From positions 1-16,232 of the forward strand of contig JBKHDI010000084.1 in assembly GCA_046541415.1 (NCBI GenBank): a stretch of 16,232 bases of DNA, read 5' to 3'. Positions 1 to 6,174 of this stretch are shown here, piece by piece; within the stretch, counting starts at the first letter, position 1, and every line of letters begins with the position of its first letter. A program made the position numbers and the translations under genes. The DNA comes from CAZOVB01 sp046541415. GTDB taxonomy: Bacteria > Planctomycetota > Phycisphaerae > SM23-33. The notes under the pieces were generated by a model. That model was given only the letters and a program-made list of their open reading frames with translations, was not told the DNA's origin and searched no databases.

Positions 1-88
1 GTCGTAGCCGTCAGGCGAAGACGGGCGGCGCGGGCCCGGGCACCGGTGCGATGGGGCGGGGATGGACCGTTCGGACCGTGGGGGCTTT

Positions 89-202
89 GGGGTCAGGTAC
101 TTTCTACGACCCTCGCAAGGCCTCAGGTCCGTAAAAGTACCTGACCCCGGCGCTGCCCCGTAAAAGTACCTGACCCCGGCGCTGCCTGACCCCGGCGCTG
201 CC
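89..202. repeat. REP-like repeat cluster: 15-bp inverted pair plus 29-bp tandem repeat
   Basis: The 15-mer GGGGTCAGGTACTTT at 89-103 is matched by its exact reverse complement at 134-148 and again at 163-177. The first pair could form a 15-bp stem with a 30-nt loop. The two reverse copies lie in a perfect 29-bp direct tandem repeat (129-157 and 158-186), followed by a 16-bp partial third copy (187-202) made of the last 16 bases of the unit. The cluster lies just downstream of the minus-strand gene ending at 213. From memory, motifs of the GGGGTCAGGTAC type accompany REP-associated Y1 transposases in several phyla. No transposase is visible here, so this is at most a remnant or non-autonomous element. 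The repeats themselves are certain; the mobile origin is inference. Confidence 0.75.
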
Positions 203-212
203 TCGCGCCGGG

Positions 213-1367
213 TCAATCGAGTGTGCCTGTTTTGAGGAACTCGTAGTTGACGGTGGTTTTGACTTCGTTGCCGGCGTGGTCGCGGAAGGTCAGGGTTCCG
301 GCGCGGAAGGTGACGGTGCGGACGGCCTGGAAGGACTTGGGGACCTTCACCACGCCCTGGATGTAGTTGATGTGCGTGGGGCTCTTGGGCGAGAGGGTCA
401 GGGTCGTATCGAAGCCATGCTCGTTGATGATGTTCTTCTTGGCGCTGTTGGTCAGGCCGTCGGCGAAGTAGGCGCAGACGTCTTCCAGGCCGAGGCAGCG
501 GTTGCGGCCGGACCATGGGGCTGCGTGTCGCCCCTTGTTGGAGATCCAGAAGACGGTGGCCGGCAGGATGTCGGGGTCTTTCAGCGAGAACCACAGATAG
601 CCGCGTGAGGCGACGACGGCGGTCATCCAGGCGGGGTTTGGGCCGGGGGTCTTGTAGACGGCCAGCAGGTCGGTAAAGCCTTCTCGGGCCGGCAGGGCGG
701 TCAGGTCGGCGGTTGGGGGATCTTTCCAGAGCAGGGGGACTTTCTTGAGGCTCTTGAACTGCTGTCCCAGCGCGAAGCTCTGGTATTCGCCGTCGCCGGG
801 GTTGGTCAGCTGGCCCGGTCTGGTCATGCCCAGACCGAAGGGGCTGGTGCTGATGCGCATCGAGCCTGGTTGCTGGGGCACATCGAGGGTGGCGTGATGG
901 CCGAGGCACATTTTCCCGCGGTAGCCGGTCAGTTCGTGCTGGAGGTAGAGGACATTCTGTCCCTCGACGATGCTGATTCGTTTGGTGATCCGCCCGGGCC
1001 GCTGTTTCGTTTTCATGTCCATCGTCAGGGTGGTCACGTCGCCGACGGTTCTGACCTCGCGGCCGGTCCAGAGGCCGGTGGCCGGCTCGCCGTGCGTGGT
1101 GTGGTCTTCTTGTCGGTAGCGGTTCTCGCCGCCGAAGGGCATGCAGAAGAAGTCGCCGCGGAGGGTGGTCAGGACGGGCGGATCGACATGGCCGAGCTGC
1201 TCGTCCTGCCAGGGGCTGATGTAGTAGGGCTCGATGGGGGACTTGGTATCGGCGGCGAAGCGGACGGGGGCCATGTGGCCTGCGGTGCGGGTGACAGCCA
1301 GTTCGACGTTGCGATTGGCCAGCAGGAAACTCTCCTGGCCGTGGACGGTGCGGGTTTCGGGTTTCAT
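213..1367 (-). CDS. Hypothetical protein, possibly galactose-mutarotase (aldose 1-epimerase) fold
   Basis: This 384-residue protein begins at an ATG with an AGGAG Shine-Dalgarno (1373-1377 on the complement) five bases upstream, and ends in TGA at 213-215. No signal peptide or membrane helix is visible, so it is probably cytoplasmic. A CMPFGG segment at residues 75-80 followed by HTTHGE (89-94) and a Trp at 100 recalls the conserved His-Gly...Trp region of aldose 1-epimerase-like proteins. The rest looks beta-rich, with many short polar strands, which suits a carbohydrate-binding beta-sandwich. Catalytic residues cannot be assigned, and the fold call rests on this pattern only. It is divergent from metG across 192 bp. 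An antisense frame stays open far upstream through metG, but the strong ribosome site and the family-like start MKPETRTV fix the gene at 1367. Confidence 0.7.
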   Translation of the reverse strand: MKPETRTVHGQESFLLANRNVELAVTRTAGHMAPVRFAADTKSPIEPYYISPWQDEQLGHVDPPVLTTLRGDFFCMPFGGENRYRQEDHTTHGEPATGLWTGREVRTVGDVTTLTMDMKTKQRPGRITKRISIVEGQNVLYLQHELTGYRGKMCLGHHATLDVPQQPGSMRISTSPFGLGMTRPGQLTNPGDGEYQSFALGQQFKSLKKVPLLWKDPPTADLTALPAREGFTDLLAVYKTPGPNPAWMTAVVASRGYLWFSLKDPDILPATVFWISNKGRHAAPWSGRNRCLGLEDVCAYFADGLTNSAKKNIINEHGFDTTLTLSPKSPTHINYIQGVVKVPKSFQAVRTVTFRAGTLTFRDHAGNEVKTTVNYEFLKTGTLD

Positions 1368-1504
1368 GGGGTCTCCTGTTGGTTTGCCCCCGCCATTCTG
1401 CCCTTGGCGGGCCGGGCAGGCAAGGCTCGATTGGCGCCGGTGCGTGCAGGCTCGGCGAAACCTGCGGAAATTCCTGTACGGACCTTGCCCGCGCCGGTTA
1501 CACT

Positions 1505-1517
1505 TTCCGGTCCGGAA
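1505..1517. promoter_or_regulatory. 13-bp palindrome upstream of metG (possible operator)
   Basis: TTCCGG, one T, then CCGGAA forms a perfect interrupted palindrome 42 bases before the metG start, inside the divergent spacer. It could be a regulator site or chance in GC-rich DNA. No convincing -35/-10 pair was found beside it. Confidence 0.25.
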
Positions 1518-1559
1518 TTCTCCATAGATTCTGACCAGAAGCCCCCGAGAGGAACCCCG

Positions 1560-3119
1560 GTGAGCGAAACCTACTACGTAACGACGCCCATATATTACGT
1601 CAACGACGTGCCCCACATCGGCCACGCGTACACGACCATCGCCGCCGACGTGCTGGCGCGTTTCCACCGCGCCCAGCAGCTCGATGTGCGGTTTTTGACC
1701 GGCACGGACGAGCACGGGATCAAGATCTACAAGGCTGCCCAGGCCAAGGGCATGGGCCCGGGCCAGCTGGGCGACAGCGTGGTGGTGCACTTCCAGGACC
1801 TTTGGGAGAAGCTGGAGATTACCCACGACGATTTCATCCGCACCACCGAGGACCGCCACGAGAAGCGCGTCCAGAAGTTCGTCCAGTTGCTTGTCGACCG
1901 CGACGAGATCTACCAGGGCGACTACGAGGGCTGGTACGACGAAGGGCAGGAGGAATTCGTTACCGAGTCGACGGCCCGGGAGAACGACTTTAAAAGCGCG
2001 ATCAACGGCAGGCCGCTGGTGCGGTTCGCCGAGCCGGCCTGGTTCTTCCGCCTGGGCAAATGGGTGCCCAGGCTCATCGAGCACATCGAGGCGAATCCGG
2101 GGTTCGTAGCCCCCGAGGCCCGCCGCAACGAGGTGCTCAGCAAGCTCAAGCAGGGCGTGGAGGATCTGTGCATTTCGCGCAGCGTCGAGAAGCTGCCCTG
2201 GGGCGTGGCCATGCCCAACGACGCCTCGCACGTGGTATACGTGTGGATCGACGCGCTGAGCAACTACTGCAGCGCGCTGGGCATTCCCGAGGCGGGCCTG
2301 GCCGACGACGGGCAGTTCGCGAAATACTGGCCGGCCGACGTGCACCTGATCGGCAAGGACATCCTCTGGTTCCACGCGGTGTATTGGCCCTGCATGCTGA
2401 TGGCGCTGGATATCCAGCTGCCCAGGTGCGTCTTCGCCCACGGCTGGTGGACCAGCGAGGGCAAGAAGATGTCCAAGACGCTGGGCAACTTCATTTCGCG
2501 CGAGCAGATCGACGAGATCTGCCAGGAGTACTCGGTCGACGTCTTCCGGTACTACCTGTTGCGGGCGGTGACGTTCGGCGCCGACGGGGACTTCTCCCGC
2601 GAGATGTTCCAGACGCGGTACAATACCGAGCTGGCCAATACGGTGGGCAACCTGCTGTCGCGGACGGTGAACATGATCAGCCGCTACTTCGACGGGCAGA
2701 TCCCCGAGGGTGGCGACAGCGTGTCCGAGAAGGCCGACCTCGTGGCCGCGGCAGTCAAGCTGGCCGCCGGATGCGCCGAAGACATGGGCGCCTGCCGCTT
2801 CCAGGACTACATCGAAAATGTCCTGGCGGTGGCCGATGCGACCAACCGCTTCATCGACCAGACCGAGCCGTTCCGCCTGGCCAAGGACCCGACGCAGACC
2901 GACCGGCTGGGCGAGATCCTCCAGGCCTGCGCCGAGGCCTGCCGGATCGTCCTGCTGGCGCTGAGCCCGATCATGCCCGAGAAAGCACGCCAAGGCCTGG
3001 CGATGCTCAACGCGACGATCGACGAGAATCAGCCGCTGGCCGATCAGGCCGCCTGGGGCAACAGCCTCGACGGCGGCAGGGTCAGCAAATCCGACCCCTT
3101 GTTCCCGAGGAAGCAGTGA
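1560..3119 (+). CDS. metG: Methionyl-tRNA synthetase
   Basis: It charges tRNA-Met with methionine using ATP, in the cytoplasm. The 519-residue protein starts at GTG (1560) with GAGAGGA just upstream; the frame is open to 870, but the typical start MSETYYVTTPIYYVND fixes this site. The class I HIGH signature is at residues 19-22 (PHIGHAY), followed by TGTDEHG (48-53), WIDALSNY (229-236) and the KMSKT loop at 303-307. The helical anticodon-binding region fills about 350-480. It is a short form: there is no C-terminal tRNA-binding (Trbp111-like) domain. In the connective-peptide region (about 120-165, YEGWY to WFFRLGKW) the CxxC zinc knuckle seen in many MetRS is absent, so this is a zinc-free type. 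It is first in a plus-strand group; the next gene starts 32 bp downstream. Confidence 0.97.
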   Translation: MSETYYVTTPIYYVNDVPHIGHAYTTIAADVLARFHRAQQLDVRFLTGTDEHGIKIYKAAQAKGMGPGQLGDSVVVHFQDLWEKLEITHDDFIRTTEDRHEKRVQKFVQLLVDRDEIYQGDYEGWYDEGQEEFVTESTARENDFKSAINGRPLVRFAEPAWFFRLGKWVPRLIEHIEANPGFVAPEARRNEVLSKLKQGVEDLCISRSVEKLPWGVAMPNDASHVVYVWIDALSNYCSALGIPEAGLADDGQFAKYWPADVHLIGKDILWFHAVYWPCMLMALDIQLPRCVFAHGWWTSEGKKMSKTLGNFISREQIDEICQEYSVDVFRYYLLRAVTFGADGDFSREMFQTRYNTELANTVGNLLSRTVNMISRYFDGQIPEGGDSVSEKADLVAAAVKLAAGCAEDMGACRFQDYIENVLAVADATNRFIDQTEPFRLAKDPTQTDRLGEILQACAEACRIVLLALSPIMPEKARQGLAMLNATIDENQPLADQAAWGNSLDGGRVSKSDPLFPRKQ

Positions 3120-3151
3120 CACGTACGATGGTGGAAGGACCGGAGAAAACG

Positions 3152-3520
3152 ATGGAGCAGGTCATCTTCGAAGATGGCCGATACCCGCCCGAGGCGTTCG
3201 GGTTTCTCCACGAGGGCCTGAACCGGGCAGTGGAGATGTTCCATACCGAAGACGACCCGCGCGGACAGCGCCATGTGACAGGCCAGCAGCTCTGCCAGGC
3301 CCTGGCGTCGCTGGCGCTGGACAAGTGGGGCATGCTGGCCCGGACCGTGCTGGAGCATTGGAACATCCGCCGGACGATCGACTTCGGCCACATGGTCTAC
3401 CTGCTGGTCGATAACGAATTCATGCGGAAGACCGACCAGGACAGCATCGACGACTTCCGCAACGTCTACGACTTCGACCAGGCCCTGGAATACAACCAGG
3501 CCTTCGAGCTGAAAGAATGA
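3152..3520 (+). CDS. Minf_1886 family conserved protein
   Basis: The 122-residue product matches the pattern of the Minf_1886 family, a conserved hypothetical group of Verrucomicrobia and Planctomycetes. Matching features are YPPEAFGFLHEGL near the N-terminus, HVTGQQLCQAL, the core LARTVLEHWNIRRTIDFG, MVYLLVDNEF, and the acidic tail DSIDDFRNVYDFDQAL. The function is unknown and no catalytic motif is evident; it looks like a small, mostly helical cytoplasmic protein. The ATG at 3152 is chosen because CGGAG lies at good spacing before it; an in-frame ATG at 3128 would add eight residues but has poorer spacing. Its last four bases, ATGA, start the next gene, implying translational coupling. It follows metG by 32 bp. 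Confidence 0.88.
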   Translation: MEQVIFEDGRYPPEAFGFLHEGLNRAVEMFHTEDDPRGQRHVTGQQLCQALASLALDKWGMLARTVLEHWNIRRTIDFGHMVYLLVDNEFMRKTDQDSIDDFRNVYDFDQALEYNQAFELKE

Positions 3521-3705
3521 GCCGCAACCGGGCCGCCAAGGACAAGGCCAAAGACAAGAAGGACCGGCCGATCCCCCAGCCGGTCGACCGCCACGACGGT
3601 ATCCCCGACGCAAGCGCAAGCCCACACGTCGCCTGGCTGATCGTCCTGGGCGCGGTGTTTGTGGCCTGGGCGGGGTTTCTGGTCTGGGTCAAGGCGGCCA
3701 GCTGA
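3517..3705 (+). CDS. Small single-helix membrane protein (62 aa)
   Basis: The start codon overlaps the stop of the preceding gene (ATGA at 3517-3520), which supports it as a real, coupled gene. The N-terminal half is highly basic and charged (SRNRAAKDKAKDKKDR), then comes a proline-containing stretch and one strong hydrophobic helix at about residues 38-58 (VAWLIVLGAVFVAWAGFLVWV), ending a few residues before the C-terminus. By the positive-inside rule the charged N-terminus should be cytoplasmic. No family is recognised. Position between the Minf_1886 gene and a cell-wall amidase suggests, without proof, an envelope role. Confidence 0.75.
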   Translation: MSRNRAAKDKAKDKKDRPIPQPVDRHDGIPDASASPHVAWLIVLGAVFVAWAGFLVWVKAAS

Positions 3706-3723
3706 GAGAAGTTCTACCACGCC

Positions 3724-3739
3724 GCCCGCTCCGGCGGGC
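3724..3739. other. GC hairpin before the amidase gene
   Basis: GCCCGC, loop TCCG, GCGGGC forms a perfect 6-bp stem in the 63-bp gap after the 62-aa gene. No T-tract follows, so it is not a standard intrinsic terminator. It could attenuate or stabilise the transcript. Confidence 0.4.
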
Positions 3740-3768
3740 CGGTGCATCCGCATGGGAGGCATGCACGA

Positions 3769-4782
3769 ATGGATTCGATCAGACATGGAACCCGATCCCG
3801 CAGCGCAACTCGTTTCCTCCTGCCGCTTGTCCTGGCCGGCGCCGCCGTCGGCGCCGGCTGCAGCCACACGCCCCGGACGGGCATCGGCGGGCCCGACGTC
3901 CAGCCGGAGTACATCCAGCGGATGAGCATCTCGGAACTGGCGGGGCAGCTGAACATGCAGGTTTCGCGGAGTTCGACGGCCTCGGCCGTGCTGCGCGACA
4001 CGCAGAACACCGTGGTGGTCTTCGGCGATCCGGACGGTTCGATCCGCGTGAACAACCGCCCGCTGACCCGCCGCGGGGGGATCATCTCGGCCGAGGGGGT
4101 GCTGCTGGTTCCGGTGGAGTACGAGGTGGCCATTCGCTCGCGGTTGCGGCCGGTGCGGGCCCAGGTCCCGCGGGAAACCGCAAAGCCCATCCCGGGCCCG
4201 CTGGGCACGGTCGTGCTGGACCCGGGCCACGGCGGGGACAAGCCCGGTGCGGTTTACGCGATTCAGCCGGGGCTGCCGAAGATCCACGAGAAGTGGATCA
4301 ACCTCAACGTCGCTGGGCAGGTGGCCCTGGCGTTGCGGCAGGATGGTATCAAGGTCGTGATGACCCGCAGCCAGGACGTGGACGTCGAGAACTCCGACCG
4401 GGCGGCGCTGGCCAACAAGCTTGGGGCGGATCTGTTTGTCAGCACGCATGCCAACGCGGCCGCCGCCGGCGACTCATCCCTCTCCGGCTACGAGATTTAC
4501 GTGCACACCAACGCCAGCGCCGAAAGTCGCGCCGCCGCCGAGGCGATTGCCGCCCAGATGGACGCTGCCGGGCTGGACCGCAACGGATCGGCCCGCTATC
4601 GGCGCAAGAACCTGCTGGTGTTGCGCGAGACGACCGGCCCGGCTGTGCTGGTCGAGGTCGGCTACATGTCCAACCCGGGCGAACTGCGGAAGATGACCTC
4701 CAGCAGCTACCAGAAGCGCGTCGCGGCCGCCATTGCCGCCGGAATCGTCAAGCATCTCCAGGCCCACCGGTCCGGCGACTGA
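3769..4782 (+). CDS. N-acetylmuramoyl-L-alanine amidase (Amidase_3), probably exported lipoprotein
   Basis: It is predicted to cut the bond between N-acetylmuramic acid and L-alanine in peptidoglycan. The ATG at 3769 follows GGAGG (3755-3759) at nine bases; an in-frame GTG at 3742 is less likely. The 337-residue protein has a basic N-terminus, a hydrophobic stretch (16-28) and Cys31 in a GAGC context, a weak lipobox that suggests a secreted or lipid-anchored enzyme. Residues about 80-125 (IRVNNRPL ... VLLVPVEY) resemble a copper-amine-oxidase-N-like beta domain. The zinc amidase domain covers about 146-332. Predicted zinc ligands are His154 (DPGHGG), Glu174 (KIHEKWINLN) and His227 (VSTHANA), and the catalytic glutamate is Glu296 (VLVEVGYMSNP). 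All key residues are present. It closes the metG group. Confidence 0.93.
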   Translation: MDSIRHGTRSRSATRFLLPLVLAGAAVGAGCSHTPRTGIGGPDVQPEYIQRMSISELAGQLNMQVSRSSTASAVLRDTQNTVVVFGDPDGSIRVNNRPLTRRGGIISAEGVLLVPVEYEVAIRSRLRPVRAQVPRETAKPIPGPLGTVVLDPGHGGDKPGAVYAIQPGLPKIHEKWINLNVAGQVALALRQDGIKVVMTRSQDVDVENSDRAALANKLGADLFVSTHANAAAAGDSSLSGYEIYVHTNASAESRAAAEAIAAQMDAAGLDRNGSARYRRKNLLVLRETTGPAVLVEVGYMSNPGELRKMTSSSYQKRVAAAIAAGIVKHLQAHRSGD

Positions 4783-4783
4783 A

Positions 4784-4801
4784 CCCGCTGGTTCCGGCGG
4801 G
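4784..4801 (+). terminator. Hairpin just after the amidase gene, no T-tract
   Basis: CCCGCTG, loop GTTC, CGGCGGG gives a 7-bp stem (one T-G wobble) directly after the stop codon. The following bases are G- and A-rich, not T-rich, so a Rho-independent terminator is only possible, not shown. It shares the CCGGCGGGC arm with the hairpin at 3724-3739 that precedes the same gene. Confidence 0.35.
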
Positions 4802-4822
4802 CGGGTGCAGAGGGGGAAAATA

Positions 4823-4848
4823 ATTTTGGCAAGAGGTTTGGCCAAAAT
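4823..4848. promoter_or_regulatory. AT-rich inverted repeat (possible operator or RNA hairpin)
   Basis: ATTTTGGC at 4823-4830 and its exact complement GCCAAAAT at 4841-4848 flank a 10-base loop. The segment is strikingly AT-rich for this window and lies 140 bp before the 59-aa gene. It may be a protein-binding dyad or a transcript hairpin. Confidence 0.4.
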
Positions 4849-4853
4849 ATAAC

Positions 4854-4880
4854 CCGCTGCTTCTGCAGGTGTTGCAGCGG
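4854..4880. promoter_or_regulatory. Second inverted repeat upstream of the 59-aa gene
   Basis: CCGCTGC (4854-4860) and GCAGCGG (4874-4880) form a perfect 7-bp stem around a 13-base loop that itself contains the palindrome CTGCAG. It follows the AT-rich repeat by only five bases, so the two could form successive hairpins in the leader of the 59-aa gene. Confidence 0.35.
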
Positions 4881-4987
4881 AATCTCGGCGGAAGATTTGC
4901 TTTCCGGCGGATTCTTTCTCTCCCGGATTTGCCCGTCGGCTATGCTGGATTGTAGGTTGCTATCGATTCCGAATTGGAGGGAGAGCG

Positions 4988-5167
4988 ATGGTTTACCGCA
5001 TCCGATATCACGACGCGACCGGGCAGGGCGAGACCGAAGCGGTTGTCGAGGCCAACAGCCCGACCGAAGCGATGGTCAAATTCCGCTGCATCTACAACAC
5101 CCGTGAGTTCGAGGCCGAGATGCCCGAAGTGGTCACGAGTGTCTCAGACGACAGCCAGGGCTGGTAA
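4988..5167 (+). CDS. Small hypothetical protein (59 aa)
   Basis: This short frame begins MVYRIRYHDATGQGETEAVV and ends QGW before TAA. A textbook ribosome site, GGAGG at 4976-4980, sits seven bases before the ATG, and the reading frame is free of rare or odd codons, with the same GC-rich third positions as its neighbours. The sequence alternates polar and hydrophobic residues at the N-terminus (a likely beta hairpin), has a central amphipathic stretch (SPTEAMVKFRCIYN) and an acidic C-terminus; there is one cysteine and no membrane helix. It is probably a small soluble alpha/beta protein. No family is recognised. It stands alone between the amidase and a convergent nucleotidyltransferase gene, so it likely has its own promoter. 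Confidence 0.75.
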   Translation: MVYRIRYHDATGQGETEAVVEANSPTEAMVKFRCIYNTREFEAEMPEVVTSVSDDSQGW

Positions 5168-5210
5168 TCCGCCAGCCGGGTAGTCCCCGCGCCCAGGGGC
5201 ACGGCCATAG

Positions 5211-6071
5211 CTAGATCCGGGCGGCTCGCAGTGCCGCCTGGGTCTTTTCATATCCATCCGGCGTGCCGGTATCCAGGGCCACACCGGCCAGTTGCCTGAG
5301 CAGATAGCTCTGGGGATACTGGCCCAGCAGGATCTCCTGGGCCCCGGCAAGTTGGACTTCCCGCCCGGTCCGGGCCGCGGCGCGGGCTTCCTGGTCCAGG
5401 GCGTCGAAGATCTCGGGTCCGAAGGCGAAGATCCCCGCGTGGGCGAGGTAGGTTCCCTCGGCCAGGCCGGGCGTTCTCAGACGCTTGCGCGCCGTTTCCA
5501 GGTCCGGCTTTTCCACGAAGTCCCGGCAGCGGTACAGGCCGTCTCCCAATGGTTCTCCCCCGGCCGTGCCGACCAGGTGCAGCTCCGACTCCTCCACCGG
5601 CTGCATGCCGATCATCGCTGCGGGTCTGTCCTTCCGCCAGGCGTCGATGACCTGTCGGGTGCAGGAGGGCTGGAACGGCTGGGGCAGGTGGATGTGGTCG
5701 CCGAGCATGACCAGCACGCCGGCTTGGCCGAGAAGCGGGCGGGTCTGGGCGACGGCGTCGCCGAAGCCTGCCGCCTCGGTCTGGACCTGCCAGTCGATCC
5801 GCTCGACCAGGGCGGTCCGTCCCAGCTCGCCGGCGGCCGCCAGGTACGTCTCGATCATCTCTCGCTGGCCCGGGGAGACAACGAGGATCGCGTGTTCGAT
5901 TCCTGCCTCGGCCACGTCGGCCAGGATCATCTCCAGGACGGTCCGCAACTGTCCGTGCTGGTCGACAAGGGGCAGCAGGGCTTTGGGCAGGACGCTGGTG
6001 ACCGGGGCCATGCGCGTCCCCTTGCCGGCGACGGGGATCACCGCGGAGGATATCTCTCTGGTAGCGGTCAT
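5211..6071 (-). CDS. Nucleotidyltransferase, GalU/RmlA-like (UTP-glucose-1-phosphate uridylyltransferase family)
   Basis: It probably joins a sugar-1-phosphate to a nucleoside triphosphate to make an NDP-sugar for polysaccharide or cell-envelope synthesis. The 286-residue size fits the family. The N-terminal nucleotide-binding signature is AVIPVAGKGTRMAP with GxGTR at 16-20 and the PKALLP lysine at 30. QTEAAGFGDAV (97-107) corresponds to the base-binding Q...GxGxAV segment, and LGDHI (123-127) carries the metal-binding aspartate. An EKP motif (187-189) and DTGTPDGY (267-274) complete the fold. The features mix GalU (start and GFGDAV) with RmlA (DTGTP), so sugar and nucleotide specificity are not certain. 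The start ATG has only a weak GGAA upstream. It is divergent from the membrane protein gene at 6175 and convergent with the 59-aa gene. Confidence 0.85.
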   Translation of the reverse strand: MTATREISSAVIPVAGKGTRMAPVTSVLPKALLPLVDQHGQLRTVLEMILADVAEAGIEHAILVVSPGQREMIETYLAAAGELGRTALVERIDWQVQTEAAGFGDAVAQTRPLLGQAGVLVMLGDHIHLPQPFQPSCTRQVIDAWRKDRPAAMIGMQPVEESELHLVGTAGGEPLGDGLYRCRDFVEKPDLETARKRLRTPGLAEGTYLAHAGIFAFGPEIFDALDQEARAAARTGREVQLAGAQEILLGQYPQSYLLRQLAGVALDTGTPDGYEKTQAALRAARI

Positions 6072-6111
6072 GGGCAGTTTCCGATGGTCTTGGGATTGTT
6101 CGGACGCGGCG

Positions 6112-6140
6112 ATTGTAGCGTTGCATCCGGCGGGGGTCCA
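6112..6140 (-). promoter_or_regulatory. Possible sigma-70-type promoter for the nucleotidyltransferase gene
   Basis: Read on the minus strand, TGGACC (complement of 6135-6140) and TACAAT (complement of 6112-6117) are 17 bases apart. This matches the consensus at 4 of 6 and 5 of 6 positions, and would give a leader of roughly 35 nt before the start codon at 6071. Confidence 0.4.
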
Positions 6141-6174
6141 GAAGTGCGGAATTGACTGTGCGCAGCCGGGGTAG

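Noticed and set aside
1..88. A gene at the extreme left edge
   Set aside because: No convincing start, ribosome site or coherent product was found; only GC-rich sequence with short GGACCG repeats.
129..202. CRISPR array
   Set aside because: The 29-bp repeats are directly adjacent with no spacers, and no cas genes are near.
213..3122. A 969-codon minus-strand open frame that extends upstream through metG
   Set aside because: Only its last 384 codons have a ribosome site and coherent protein; the rest is the antisense of metG, open because of GC-rich codon bias.
3724..3740. Rho-independent terminator before the amidase gene
   Set aside because: Good stem but no T-tract, and the following gene continues on the same strand.
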